Below, piece after piece: positions 16,626-25,460 of a stretch of 57,283 nucleotides of DNA. Made by a program: the position numbers and the translations under genes. The notes beneath the pieces were generated by a model. It had not been told where the DNA came from. It saw nothing but the letters and a program-made list of their open reading frames with translations, and searched no databases. This DNA is from an uncultured Pseudovibrio sp. (GTDB taxonomy: Bacteria; Pseudomonadota; Alphaproteobacteria; Rhizobiales; Stappiaceae). How positions within the stretch are numbered: position 1 is the stretch's first letter; each line of letters starts with the position of its first letter. The stretch is from contig CANMBS010000034.1 in the NCBI GenBank assembly GCA_947496145.1, forward strand, positions 1 through 57,283, given 5' to 3'.

Positions 16626-17741
16626 CTAAAGCCCCCGATTTCTTAGCAGAAAGTCTATATGGTGAGCACAATCCCCCAGCATTTCGGTGAGAACACGATC
16701 TCTCTTCATGAATAATCCAATGTCAACCTCGTCTGTCATGCCGATTCCACCATGTATTTGCACCGCCTCCTCAGTTGCTGTGCGAGCAACCTTTGCAACT
16801 TTCGCTTTTGCAGCACGAGAAAGAATGTCTGCGCTATCCTGAGTTGTATCTATTGCTCTTAATGATGCTGAGACGAGTGAGCTGGTTTCTTCAATTTGAC
16901 AGTAGAGATCCGCCATACGGTGTTGCAAAGCTTGAAACATGCCGATCGGGACACCAAACTGCTTTCTTTCATTCAGGTAAGTCGTGGTTCGTTCTGTGAC
17001 TTCCTTTGCAATTCCTAGTTGCTCTGAAGCGGCGACAGCGCGACCTGATCTGAGCATCGCACGGAGAGTATCATCGCTCTTTTCCAGAGGGCACAACAGG
17101 TCTTTGCCGTCTAAATGAAGATTTGTAATCTCAATGTTTGCAGCATTGCGACTATCCAGCATAGAGCTTCGTTCCACCATCACTTCTGATGCAGTCGGGT
17201 TGACAATAAATAGTGCAGTTTGCTCTTCCGCTTTGGCAACGACGATAAGGCGATCTGCGTTAAAGCCGTCGAAGACTGCGCGTTTTTTTGCATTAAGAAT
17301 GAAGCCATTTCCATCCGGCTTTGCTGTAGCTTTAATGCGAACAGGATTGTGCTTTGCTCCTTCATCAATCGCCAAGGCAATGACTGCATCACCAGATGCG
17401 ATTTGGGGGCCCCACTCACTGAGGTGATCGCCGCTGGCATGACGAAGCCCCACAGCACTTAAAACAGCGGTGGAAAGGAAAGGGGAGGCGGTGAGGTTCC
17501 GGCCCATTTCTTCTGCCACTATACCAGCCGCTCGATGTCCGAAATCATAGCCTCCTGCCTCTTCAGGCAAAAGCATTCCGAACCAACCCATATCCGCCAG
17601 TGATTTGTGCAATTCCTTATTAAAGCACAGAGGGGCTTTTCGGTCACGAATGTTACGAAGAGCCTGTACCGGAGCATTTTCTGACATGAAGCCAGCAGCA
17701 GAGTCTTTCAATAGGGTTTCTTCAGAGTTGAAAAGTTCCAT
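16626..17741 (-). CDS. Acyl-CoA dehydrogenase, possible non-catalytic partner subunit
   Basis: A 371-residue FAD-dependent acyl-CoA dehydrogenase fold. Blocks: MGWFGMLLPEEAGGYDFGHRAAGIVAEEMGR type N-domain, YLNERKQFGVPIGMFQALQHRMADLY in the C-domain, and VQIHGGIGMTDEVDIGLFMKRDRVL near the end. The usual final GTSEI motif is absent; the protein ends AHHIDFLLRNRGL. It lies 11 bases after another acyl-CoA dehydrogenase with a clear GTSEI. Adjacent unequal pairs of this kind form alpha2-beta2 enzymes in steroid side-chain degradation (FadE26/27 type), so the two may be one enzyme. The substrate is unknown. Confidence 0.85.
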   Translation of the reverse strand: MELFNSEETLLKDSAAGFMSENAPVQALRNIRDRKAPLCFNKELHKSLADMGWFGMLLPEEAGGYDFGHRAAGIVAEEMGRNLTASPFLSTAVLSAVGLRHASGDHLSEWGPQIASGDAVIALAIDEGAKHNPVRIKATAKPDGNGFILNAKKRAVFDGFNADRLIVVAKAEEQTALFIVNPTASEVMVERSSMLDSRNAANIEITNLHLDGKDLLCPLEKSDDTLRAMLRSGRAVAASEQLGIAKEVTERTTTYLNERKQFGVPIGMFQALQHRMADLYCQIEETSSLVSASLRAIDTTQDSADILSRAAKAKVAKVARTATEEAVQIHGGIGMTDEVDIGLFMKRDRVLTEMLGDCAHHIDFLLRNRGL

Positions 17742-17752
17742 ATTCTCTCTCC

Positions 17753-18943
17753 TTAACCCAGTGATGGCAGGCCCAGGACTGCCTTTGAAATGATGGAAAG
17801 CATAATTTCCGAGGTGCCGCCTTCAATGCTGTTGCCTTTGGACCGAAGCCATGAAGCTGACTGCTTGCTGATACCGCTGTTTTCTTCTGATCCGGAAAGG
17901 GTTTCCAGCCCACCAGCCTGAACTACGAGGCTTTGGCGGCGTTTGTTCAGTTCAGTTCCCAAATACTTAAGTTCAGCAGAACGCGCACCAAGCTGGTTTC
18001 CTGCCCGGTGGAAGTCTTTTGCTGCGGCAAGATGGGTTGTAAATGCCATTTCATCGATAAGAAAATCGCCAATTTCCGCCCTGAGCAGCGGGTTGTCTAA
18101 CCTGCCGGTTTCGTCCAGACCTATAGTTTCAAGCGCGGCTTCATAGAGGCCCGCAGATCCACCAAAGATGGCGTCCAGATTACTAACCATTTCGCGTTCG
18201 TGGGTGAGCAGGTACTTCGCAATTGTCCAACCATTCCCGCGTTCATCTACGACATTTTCCATAGGTACCTTCACGTCGTCGAAGAAGGTCTCACAGAACG
18301 GGGAGCTGCCGGAAATCAACTGGATTGACTTGGTCGTTACACCCTCACTCGCCATATCAAACAGCAGAAAAGAGATACCTTTGTGCTTCTTCGCATCTGG
18401 CTCTGTTCGCACCAGCGCGAAAATCCAATCAGCCTTGTCAGCGTAAGACGTCCAGATTTTCTGACCAGTTACGAGAAAATGATCGCCCTTGTCTACGCCC
18501 TTTGTTTGAACTGACGCCAGATCAGAACCAGAGCCGGGTTCAGAGTAGCCCTGACACCACCGAATTTCTCCACGTGCGATTTTGGGTAGATGTTCCAGTT
18601 TTTGCTGGTGAGAGCCATACTTTAGCAAGGCAGGACCCAGCATCCAGATACCGAAGCTCTCCAGAGGTGAGATGGCGTTGATGCGCTTCATCTCTTCTTG
18701 AAGTATCTTTATCTCATCACCGCTAAGGCCTCCGCCGCCATATTCTTTTGGCCAGCCCGGCACCGTCCAACCGCGTGATGCCATGCGCTCCAGCCATTGC
18801 TTTTGGGCTTTTGACTTAAAAGTCCACTTGCGTCCGCCCCAACAGATGTCAGTCTCTGTTGTTGAGGTTTTGCGCATTTCAATTGGGCAGTTTTCTTCCA
18901 GCCAGGTTCTTGTTTCTAAGCGAAAATCATCAAGTAAAGTCAT
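17753..18943 (-). CDS. Acyl-CoA dehydrogenase
   Basis: A 396-residue protein with all family blocks: GWTVPGWPKEYGGGGLSGDE, the first signature YSEPGSGSDLASVQTKG, TGQKIWTSYADKADWIFALVRT for FAD and acyl binding, and KGNSIEGGTSEIMLSIISK at the end, where a catalytic-region glutamate is found in many members. It oxidises an acyl-CoA to the 2,3-enoyl-CoA and passes electrons to ETF. It starts the two-gene operon with the 371-residue paralogue, 11 bases apart. Confidence 0.9.
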   Translation of the reverse strand: MTLLDDFRLETRTWLEENCPIEMRKTSTTETDICWGGRKWTFKSKAQKQWLERMASRGWTVPGWPKEYGGGGLSGDEIKILQEEMKRINAISPLESFGIWMLGPALLKYGSHQQKLEHLPKIARGEIRWCQGYSEPGSGSDLASVQTKGVDKGDHFLVTGQKIWTSYADKADWIFALVRTEPDAKKHKGISFLLFDMASEGVTTKSIQLISGSSPFCETFFDDVKVPMENVVDERGNGWTIAKYLLTHEREMVSNLDAIFGGSAGLYEAALETIGLDETGRLDNPLLRAEIGDFLIDEMAFTTHLAAAKDFHRAGNQLGARSAELKYLGTELNKRRQSLVVQAGGLETLSGSEENSGISKQSASWLRSKGNSIEGGTSEIMLSIISKAVLGLPSLG

Positions 18944-18977
18944 TGCGTTCTCCTCAATCTGGAGTGCAGAGAAAAAA

Positions 18978-18994
18978 GAGGGCCTTTGGCCCTC
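18978..18994 (-). terminator. Terminator between two acyl-CoA dehydrogenase units
   Basis: Stem GAGGGCC / GGCCCTC with a TTT loop, followed in the minus direction by a run of T (CTTTTTTCTC). It follows the 419-residue dehydrogenase and precedes the next one, so these are probably separate or attenuated transcripts. Confidence 0.8.
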
Positions 18995-19002
18995 CTACTC
19001 AA

Positions 19003-20262
19003 TTACACCTTTTCCTGAGTGTGCTTGCGGAGTTCCGAGCGGCCAATGAAGTTGCGATGCACGGCATCCGGCCCATCTGCAAAGCGCAGGGTGCGCAGAT
19101 TCACCCAGTTTGCTGCTAGGGGCGTATCCTGAGAAATCCCCATGCCGCCAAACATTTGCATGGCTTCATCCGTCACCTTTAACGACATACGCGGCGCAAT
19201 CACTTTGATCTGGCTAATCCAGAATGCAGCTTCGCGTGGCGATGCATTGTCCATCATCCAGGCTGCTTTCAGGCAAAGGAGTCGTGCCTGCTCAATTTCC
19301 ATACGGCATTCGGCGATGATGTCGAAATTAGCGCCTAGCTTATAAAGTTGCTTGCCGAATGCCTCACGATTGACAGAGCGTTTACACATCAACTCAAGTG
19401 CTTGTTCTGCCAGCCCTATTGCGCGCATGCAGTGGTGGATACGGCCTGGTCCTAAGCGCCCTTGCGCAACTTCAAAACCTCCCCCTTCTTCCAGAAGAAG
19501 ATTTTCAACGGGAATGCGCACATCTTCAAAACGGATGTGCATATGTCCATGGGGAGCATCATCGTGCCCAAAGACTTTCATAGCGCGTAGTTTGGTCAGG
19601 CCCGGTGTGTCTGCTGGTACGATCACCATTGAATGCTGTTGGTGTTTGGTGCCTGCGGTTGGTGTATGTGCCATGACGATGTAGACAGCGCAGCGCGGAT
19701 CACCCGCTCCGGTGGCCCACCACTTCTCACCGTTCAGCACATAATGATCACCTTCTCGCACACAGGACATGCGGATGTTGGTGGCGTCCGATGAGCCCTG
19801 GTCCGGTTCCGTCATCAGGTAGGCGGAGCGAATTTCTCCGTTGAGCAGCGGATTAAGCCATCTTTCTTTCATCTCTTCAGAACCGTAACGTTCAAACACT
19901 TCCATGTTGCCGGTATCTGGAGCATTGCAGTTGAATACTTCTGGTGCGAGTAGTGATTTTCCCATTTCTTCAGCAAGATAAGCATACTCAACAGTCGTGA
20001 GACCATACCCGTGCTTTGAATCTGTAAGCCAGAAGTTCCAAAGCCCTTTTGCACGTGCGCTGGCCTTAAGACCTTCGATAATTTCAGTTTGACGTGGTGT
20101 GTGCTCCCAACGATCTCCAATTGATACTTCTGCGTGAAATTCCTCATCCAGGGGTATGATTTCATCGCGAACCATAGAGCGTACCTGCTCAATCAATGGT
20201 GCAACGCGCTGGCTTACACCAAGGTCCATTGCAGGACGCTCGGTTAGCAAAGTATTGCTCAT
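19003..20262 (-). CDS. Acyl-CoA dehydrogenase of the ACAD10/11-like type
   Basis: A 419-residue protein. The start at 20262 follows a GGGAGGG ribosome site; a longer in-frame start exists but is not needed. Blocks: YLAEEMGKSLLAPEVFNC, LMTEPDQGSSDATNIRMS, HYVLNGEKWWATGAGDPRC, and the ending MFGGMGISQDTPLAANW then LRFADGPDAVHRNFIGRSEL. The ADGPDxVHR ending is typical of the group that includes human ACAD10/11. A phosphotransferase related to the kinase domain of ACAD10/11 is encoded nearby at 22844. In that group the dehydrogenase fold removes phosphate from 4-phosphoacyl-CoA, so this may be a 4-hydroxyacyl-CoA pathway enzyme. It is divergent from the SDR operon. Confidence 0.88.
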   Translation of the reverse strand: MSNTLLTERPAMDLGVSQRVAPLIEQVRSMVRDEIIPLDEEFHAEVSIGDRWEHTPRQTEIIEGLKASARAKGLWNFWLTDSKHGYGLTTVEYAYLAEEMGKSLLAPEVFNCNAPDTGNMEVFERYGSEEMKERWLNPLLNGEIRSAYLMTEPDQGSSDATNIRMSCVREGDHYVLNGEKWWATGAGDPRCAVYIVMAHTPTAGTKHQQHSMVIVPADTPGLTKLRAMKVFGHDDAPHGHMHIRFEDVRIPVENLLLEEGGGFEVAQGRLGPGRIHHCMRAIGLAEQALELMCKRSVNREAFGKQLYKLGANFDIIAECRMEIEQARLLCLKAAWMMDNASPREAAFWISQIKVIAPRMSLKVTDEAMQMFGGMGISQDTPLAANWVNLRTLRFADGPDAVHRNFIGRSELRKHTQEKV

Positions 20263-20416
20263 AAATGACCCTCCCAAGACATATGAGCACCTCAATCTGT
20301 TACCTTCTGGCAGCGTGTTCACCACAAATTTTGGCTCACGATGAAGGTGCCTTGTGCAATCAAGACCTGAAATAGATATCGGCGAAAAACTGCTTTACAA
20401 CTGATGGTCTACGGAA

Positions 20417-20434
20417 ACATACTAATGAGTATGT
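20417..20434. promoter_or_regulatory. Palindrome in the divergent dehydrogenase/SDR promoter
   Basis: ACATACTAATGAGTATGT is a perfect 7-bp inverted repeat with a 4-base spacer. It lies in the 280-base gap between the minus-strand dehydrogenase and the + strand SDR operon. Size and symmetry fit a TetR-family operator; the TetR gene at 24761 is the obvious candidate. A second copy was not seen in the window. Confidence 0.55.
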
Positions 20435-20543
20435 TGTCAACTGCACCGAAATCAGAGGATGCTGCGACCTAAGAATAAGTTTGGCGAGAGCAAGGGACTG
20501 GTGTCTGGTTGCAAAGGCAGAACACTGGGAGGTGAATGTCTTC

Positions 20544-21377
20544 ATGGGATATCTTGAGGAATTGTTTGGTGTCAGGGGAAAAACTGCACTGGTAACAGGT
20601 GGAGGAACAGGGATCGGGCGCATGGTCGCCACTGCTTTAGCCGAAGGTGGTGCTAGAGTTCTGATCTGCTCACGTAAGCTTGAAGTGGTTGAAAAAACTG
20701 CAAAAGAGATCAATGCAAGCCTGAAAGTAAGTAATGCGCAGACCTCTGGGTCTGTTGAGGCATTTCAAGGTGATGTTGGGTCTGAGGAAGGCGTTCTTAG
20801 TGTAGCAGCGGCGGTGCGTGAGTGCTGTTCAGAGCTGGATATATTAGTCAACAATGCTGGAGTGAGCTGGGGTGAACCTTTGGGCAAATTCCCTTATTTT
20901 GCATGGAGTAAGGTGCTGGATGTGAATGTAACCGGCCTTTTCCATCTTACGCAGACTTTACTGCCTGAGTTGAAGGCCAGTGGAACCATGGAGGATCCGG
21001 CCCGGGTTATCAATCTGGGATCGATCATGGGCTCAACGCCTATTGGTGACGGGGCTTACTCTTACTCCGCCTCGAAGGCGGCTGTGCACCAGCTCACGCG
21101 CATTCTGGCTAAAGAGCTGGCGAGAGAGCACATCACATTCAATGGGTTCGCTCCTGGACCATTCCAATCCAATATGACGGCATTTGCCACGGACACTGAA
21201 GAAAAAGCAGCTTTTGTTGGCAAAGGTGTGCCGTTGGGGCGTATCGGTCGTCCCGATGACATTGCTGGTGCAACGTTGTTCCTGTGCGGCAAAGGTGGTG
21301 CTTATGTCACAGGCGAGGTGCTTGCACTTGATGGGGGGATACATGTTGCAACAGGCACGAACCTGTTCGGTCAATGA
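20544..21377 (+). CDS. Short-chain dehydrogenase/reductase
   Basis: A 277-residue classical SDR. The start ATG has a GGGAGG site 12 bases before it. Cofactor motif TGGGTGIG, structural NNAG (LVNNAGVSWG), the catalytic serine in LGSIMGSTPIG and the YSASK Tyr-Lys pair are present. The end TGEVLALDGG is typical. It probably acts on a hydroxyacyl-CoA or related alcohol. It opens an operon with the MaoC gene (7 bases later), a second SDR and the kinase. Confidence 0.9.
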   Translation: MGYLEELFGVRGKTALVTGGGTGIGRMVATALAEGGARVLICSRKLEVVEKTAKEINASLKVSNAQTSGSVEAFQGDVGSEEGVLSVAAAVRECCSELDILVNNAGVSWGEPLGKFPYFAWSKVLDVNVTGLFHLTQTLLPELKASGTMEDPARVINLGSIMGSTPIGDGAYSYSASKAAVHQLTRILAKELAREHITFNGFAPGPFQSNMTAFATDTEEKAAFVGKGVPLGRIGRPDDIAGATLFLCGKGGAYVTGEVLALDGGIHVATGTNLFGQ

Positions 21378-21384
21378 GGGGCCC

Positions 21385-21855
21385 ATGGAAATTACTCCAG
21401 AAGAGCTACAGGGAAGGGTTGGGGAAGAACTTGGTGTTTCTCAATGGGTTACCGTTGATCAACCCATGATCTCAGCCTTTGGGGAGCTGACTTTTGATGA
21501 ACAGTTCATTCATATGGACCCTGAACGTGCAAGAGCGGAGGCACCGTTTGGTGGAACGATCGCGCATGGCTTTTTAACTCTTTCTCTTGCCAGTAAGTTT
21601 CTGGTTGACGTTCTGCCCGATATCACCGGGCGGACTATGGGGGTGAACTATGGTTTCAATAAACTTCGCTTCTTGAATCCTGTTGCTAGTGGGAAGCGCA
21701 TCAGGGGTCGTGTTTCGCTCGATAAATTTACGCGGAAGGGAGAAACACAGGTTCTCTTAGAGTTTGGTCTCACAATAGAAATTGAAGGTGAAGCCAACCC
21801 GGCGCTGGTTGCTAAGTGGTTGACAATGATGTTTTTTGAGGAGGTGGCTGCATAA
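21385..21855 (+). CDS. MaoC-like enoyl-CoA hydratase
   Basis: A 156-residue hot-dog-fold protein. The (R)-specific hydratase motif is present: FDEQFIHMDPERARAEAPFGGTIAHGFLTLSL, with the Asp and His of the catalytic pair (about residues 33 and 38 in the FDEQFIH stretch) and the GTIAHG loop. It hydrates trans-2-enoyl-CoA to (R)-3-hydroxyacyl-CoA. The stop and the next ATG overlap (TAATG), coupling it to the following SDR, which resembles (3R)-hydroxyacyl-CoA dehydrogenases. Together they form an R-type beta-oxidation pair like peroxisomal MFE-2. Confidence 0.9.
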   Translation: MEITPEELQGRVGEELGVSQWVTVDQPMISAFGELTFDEQFIHMDPERARAEAPFGGTIAHGFLTLSLASKFLVDVLPDITGRTMGVNYGFNKLRFLNPVASGKRIRGRVSLDKFTRKGETQVLLEFGLTIEIEGEANPALVAKWLTMMFFEEVAA

Positions 21856-22763
21856 TGCAGGAGACACTGAACTTTGCCGGACAGGTGGCGATTATAACAG
21901 GTGCTGGCGGTGGTCTCGGGCGGCTTTATGCGCTGGACCTTGCAAAACGCGGTGCGAGTATCGTGGTGAATGATCTGGGTGGTACGGTTGATGGTTCTGG
22001 TTCCTCCACAACAGCTGCAGAATCTGTCGTCGCAGAGATCGAAGCTGCAGGTGGTAAGGCTATGGCCAATGCTGCTGATGTGACAGATGAGGTGGCAGTA
22101 AATGCCATGGTCGCTGACACGATTAAGACATTCGGGCGGATTGATATTCTTATCAATAACGCTGGTATCTTGCGCGATAAATCTTTTACCAAGCTGGAAA
22201 TAACTAATTGGAACAAGGTGATAGACGTCCATCTTAATGGCGCTGCACTTTGCACCAAGGCTGTTTGGAACCATATGAAAGAGCAAGGGTATGGCCGGAT
22301 TATCATGACCACTTCGCCCTCAGGAATCTACGGCAATTTCGGTCAGGCAAATTATGGAGCGGCGAAAGCGGGGCTTTGGGGGATGATGAATACGCTCGGG
22401 TTGGAAGGGGCGAAAAGCAACATTCATGTGAACTGTATTGCCCCATCTGCGGGAACTCGCATGACAGAAACCATTATGGATGCCGGTACACTGAAGATGC
22501 TGGCCCCTGAGAATATTACGCCTGCCGTGGTTTTTCTATGCTCCGAAACCGCACCAAATCGTAGGGTTCTTGTGGCCGCAGCTGGCACCTATACACTGGC
22601 GGAAATGGTTGAAACTCAAGGCATTCACCTTGCTGAAGCAGAGCGTACGCCTGAGGCGATTGCAGCTCATTGGGAGAAGATTGCAGACCGGGAAAATGCA
22701 GAGCCAGTGAACAGCGCAATGGAAGGTGTCGCCAAACTGGTAAAAGCGATGGTGAACGCATAA
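21855..22763 (+). CDS. MFE-2-like (3R)-hydroxyacyl-CoA dehydrogenase (SDR)
   Basis: A 302-residue SDR. TGAGGGLGRLYALDLAKRGASIVVNDLGG is the N-terminal pattern of the dehydrogenase part of peroxisomal multifunctional enzyme 2, including the long VVNDLGGTVDGSG loop. ILINNAGILRDKSF, the TTSPSGIYGNFGQANYGAAKAG block (catalytic Ser, Tyr, Lys) and VNCIAPSAGTRMTETI follow. It probably oxidises the product of the preceding MaoC hydratase to a 3-ketoacyl-CoA. There is no thiolase in the operon. Confidence 0.9.
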   Translation: MQETLNFAGQVAIITGAGGGLGRLYALDLAKRGASIVVNDLGGTVDGSGSSTTAAESVVAEIEAAGGKAMANAADVTDEVAVNAMVADTIKTFGRIDILINNAGILRDKSFTKLEITNWNKVIDVHLNGAALCTKAVWNHMKEQGYGRIIMTTSPSGIYGNFGQANYGAAKAGLWGMMNTLGLEGAKSNIHVNCIAPSAGTRMTETIMDAGTLKMLAPENITPAVVFLCSETAPNRRVLVAAAGTYTLAEMVETQGIHLAEAERTPEAIAAHWEKIADRENAEPVNSAMEGVAKLVKAMVNA

Positions 22764-22843
22764 CGCACATTGCAAATAGTGATCTGATTGCTCGGGACGG
22801 GAAAAGTTGGGTTACGGCGTTTTTTGAGTAGGGGAGGGGAACG

Positions 22844-23881
22844 GTGACAAATGCACTGCATAAGTTGGATAAAGCTGAGTTGCAGACGTATCTGCAACAG
22901 CATGTGCCGGGAGTTGGTAGGCTGTTGGAGATTGAAAAATTTTCAGGCGGACAGTCCAACCCAACTTACAAACTGGTGACGTCAGACAAGACTTATGTGA
23001 TGCGGGCGAAGCCACCCGGCTCTCTTCTTAAATCGGCTCATATGGTGGATCGGGAATACAGGGTCATGGCCGCTTTGGAAGACTCTGATGTGCCTGTACC
23101 GAAGGTCTATCATCTTTCCGGGGATGTCTCTCCAATCGGGCCTATGTTTTTCATTATGGAGTATGTCGAGGGACGTATCTTCTGGGACCCGGCGCTTCCG
23201 GAATGCAGCAATGAAGAGCGAAAGGCGATCTATGCGGAGATGAACCGCGTACTGGCTGTGCTGCATGACGTGTCGCCCAACACAGTTGGTCTGATGGACT
23301 ACGGCAAGCCCGGCAACTATTTCCAGCGGCAAACAGGGCGCTGGGTAAAACAGTATAAAGCCTCTGAAACCGCAAATCTTCCAACAATGAACCGACTTAT
23401 GGAATGGCTGGAAGCCAATATGGTTGAAGATGACGGGAGCTGCGCACTTGTGCATGGTGACTATCGTTTGGACAATATGATCTTCCATCCCACAGAACCA
23501 CGCATCATCGCTGTTCTGGACTGGGAGCTTTCCACTCTTGGGCATCCGCTGGCTGATCTTGCTTACCAATGTATGCAGTGGCGCTTACCCTCATTTGAGG
23601 GCTTGCGTGGGCTGGCTGGTCTGGACCGCGTTTCCCTGGGGATTCCGCTGGAAGAAGAATATGTACGCCAGTATTGCATGCGCCGGGGCCTGAATGAAAT
23701 TGAGAATTGGGAGTTCTATCTGGCCTTCTCCATGTTTCGTTTAGCAGCAATTCTTCAAGGGGTTGTTGCCCGTGCAGAAGGTGGCAACGCTTCCAATCCC
23801 GAAGCCTCAGAAGTGCTGCGCAAAGCGGTACCCCTTATTTCCGGCATGGCGTGCGAGGTGATTGGGGAACTGGTTGAGTAG
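22844..23881 (+). CDS. APH-family kinase (ACAD10/11- or LvaA-like)
   Basis: A 345-residue protein of the aminoglycoside phosphotransferase fold. GTG start behind a GGGGAGGGG ribosome site. FSGGQSNPTYKLVT (33-46) is the nucleotide loop, VMRAKPPG holds the ATP lysine, HGDYRLDN (204-211) the catalytic loop and LDWELSTLGHPLADL (225-239) the metal site. This sequence type is that of the kinase domain of ACAD10/11 and of the LvaA 4-hydroxyacyl-CoA kinase, not of antibiotic resistance enzymes. Its likely partner is the dehydrogenase at 19003: phosphorylate the 4-hydroxyl, then eliminate. Confidence 0.85.
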   Translation: MTNALHKLDKAELQTYLQQHVPGVGRLLEIEKFSGGQSNPTYKLVTSDKTYVMRAKPPGSLLKSAHMVDREYRVMAALEDSDVPVPKVYHLSGDVSPIGPMFFIMEYVEGRIFWDPALPECSNEERKAIYAEMNRVLAVLHDVSPNTVGLMDYGKPGNYFQRQTGRWVKQYKASETANLPTMNRLMEWLEANMVEDDGSCALVHGDYRLDNMIFHPTEPRIIAVLDWELSTLGHPLADLAYQCMQWRLPSFEGLRGLAGLDRVSLGIPLEEEYVRQYCMRRGLNEIENWEFYLAFSMFRLAAILQGVVARAEGGNASNPEASEVLRKAVPLISGMACEVIGELVE

Positions 23882-23892
23882 GTGAGAAAATG

Positions 23893-24618
23893 TTAAACGG
23901 CAGCGGCCTGATAAGCCTGAGTGGCGTTGAGGAGAAGGGCAGAAGGATCAGATGCGGTTTCAGGGTATTCCTGCACTTGTAACAAGGATTGCAAGCCGCT
24001 GATGCTTTCCTCTTTCTTGTCGTCTTCTTGTGTGGTGGGGCCGCTCAAGGTATCGCCACCAGCAGTGTTTTTCTCGCGCAGTTCGTTATATGCCGCTGCA
24101 AGATCCTGCTGAGCCTGTGCTGCAACTCTCTGATCTTGCCCGGATGGTTTTGCAGGGGCAAGAGCTGCGGCGATGACTGTGTTCAATTTGGCAATGCTTG
24201 CTTCCGGGTCACCGGAAATCGGCCCGGAATCGATGGAGACCTCGCCGCCAATAGCGTAGCTGTGCCCATCTGGTCCGCGGGTTTCGGTATAACTTGGCGC
24301 ACCAGCGAACGCACCGCCAGCGGCTGCATGGGCTTGCTCATGGGCACGAACTTCCGCGTCACGCTTTTTGAGCTTCGTAACCTGCTGTTGTTGCTCCTCT
24401 GAAAGCTGACCATTTTCGCTGTTGGTCTTCTCTGATGCAGAAGAGGCAGCAACCGGATTTGCAGTAAGGTTGCTTTGCAGATCGACAGAATCTTTAGGCA
24501 CTGCATGTGTAATGGAAAAACTGGCATTCGCCTGCTGATTTGCGCGCGCGTTTTGAGCTGCGCTGTGAGGCGCACTGCGAGTTACATTGCCAAAGCTGGA
24601 GCTAATTCCATCAATCAT
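23893..24618 (-). CDS. SprA-related putative metalloprotease
   Basis: A 241-residue protein. A low-complexity N-terminal half (Ala, Ser, Asn, Gln rich, with a Gln run at 76-79) leads into LKKRDAEVRAHEQAHAAAGG, which holds the zinc motif HEQAH (93-97). The block YTETRGPDGHSYAIGGEVSID follows. This is the signature of the SprA-related putative metalloprotease family, of unknown role. It is convergent with the kinase gene and divergent from the TetR gene. No signal peptide is visible. Confidence 0.8.
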   Translation of the reverse strand: MIDGISSSFGNVTRSAPHSAAQNARANQQANASFSITHAVPKDSVDLQSNLTANPVAASSASEKTNSENGQLSEEQQQQVTKLKKRDAEVRAHEQAHAAAGGAFAGAPSYTETRGPDGHSYAIGGEVSIDSGPISGDPEASIAKLNTVIAAALAPAKPSGQDQRVAAQAQQDLAAAYNELREKNTAGGDTLSGPTTQEDDKKEESISGLQSLLQVQEYPETASDPSALLLNATQAYQAAAV

Positions 24619-24760
24619 AGGTAGAATTTATAATGGACCTCTATGCGTTTGGTAAAGACTTTTCTGATTCACAGTTTTGTTAAGTCGCAGCGGGTTTTGC
24701 TTTTGGGTATGGGTAGAAACCTGTGTAAGGAACAGGAAGGCGCACTGGGGGAATGCGAGT

Positions 24761-25381
24761 ATGATTGAAGAACTAAGCCGGTCTCAGCAGGAAATTTTGG
24801 ATGCTGCTGCCGAGTGCTTCATGAAAATGGGGCCGGACGTTGCTTCTATTGATGATATCGCAGGTCTTCTTGGTTCTACAAAAGGGCGGATCTACCATCA
24901 CTTTCGTTCGAAAGGAGAGCTGCTTTATGCAGTGAGGTTGCGCTCTGTTTCTCTGCTTTTAGAAAAGGTTAGTCCAATTGCAGCGCAGGATCTGGCACCT
25001 TTGGAGAAGTTGCGGGCCATGTCTGTTGCGCATGTTCTTCGGATTTTGAAGTTCCTCAGCTACCACCGTGTGGTGAGTGAAGACACGCGCATGTTCTTTC
25101 GCGGCTCTGCCAAGCCCCATGAAAAAGAGATGGTAGAAAAGATCATTGAAATGCGCCGGTCCTATGAGAATCTTTATCGCAAAGTTTTATCACAAGGTAT
25201 TGAGGGTGGTGTCTTCGCGAAGCAATCCATCTCTATCACTCTGCATTCCATCATAATTTTGATGAATGGCCCTTGCTTCTGGTATACCCCGCGCCCTGAG
25301 CAAACTGAGGAGGATCTGGAGGAAATTGCACGCAGCGTTTCCGATCTGGTACTGCGTGCTGTTGCGGTTTCTCCAAGTTGA
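24761..25381 (+). CDS. TetR-family transcriptional regulator
   Basis: A 206-residue regulator; the start at 24761 matches the usual family N-terminus and avoids a 28-residue extension. The helix-turn-helix runs from about 10 to 55 (ILDAAAECFMKMGPDVASIDDIAGLLGSTKGRIYHHFRSKGELLYAV). The C-terminal ligand domain resembles those of regulators of acyl-CoA metabolism. It ends the acyl-CoA gene group and probably controls it through the palindrome at 20417; this is an inference. Confidence 0.88.
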   Translation: MIEELSRSQQEILDAAAECFMKMGPDVASIDDIAGLLGSTKGRIYHHFRSKGELLYAVRLRSVSLLLEKVSPIAAQDLAPLEKLRAMSVAHVLRILKFLSYHRVVSEDTRMFFRGSAKPHEKEMVEKIIEMRRSYENLYRKVLSQGIEGGVFAKQSISITLHSIIILMNGPCFWYTPRPEQTEEDLEEIARSVSDLVLRAVAVSPS

Positions 25382-25460
25382 GATTTCCATGTAAGATGCT
25401 GGTTTTATTGGGAAAGATATTTGCATATACTCAGGTGTACTAAACCTTTTCAGAAAAAGC

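Noticed and set aside
22844-23881. Aminoglycoside resistance gene
   Set aside because: The fold is shared, but the sequence type and acyl-CoA context point to an ACAD10/11- or LvaA-like kinase.
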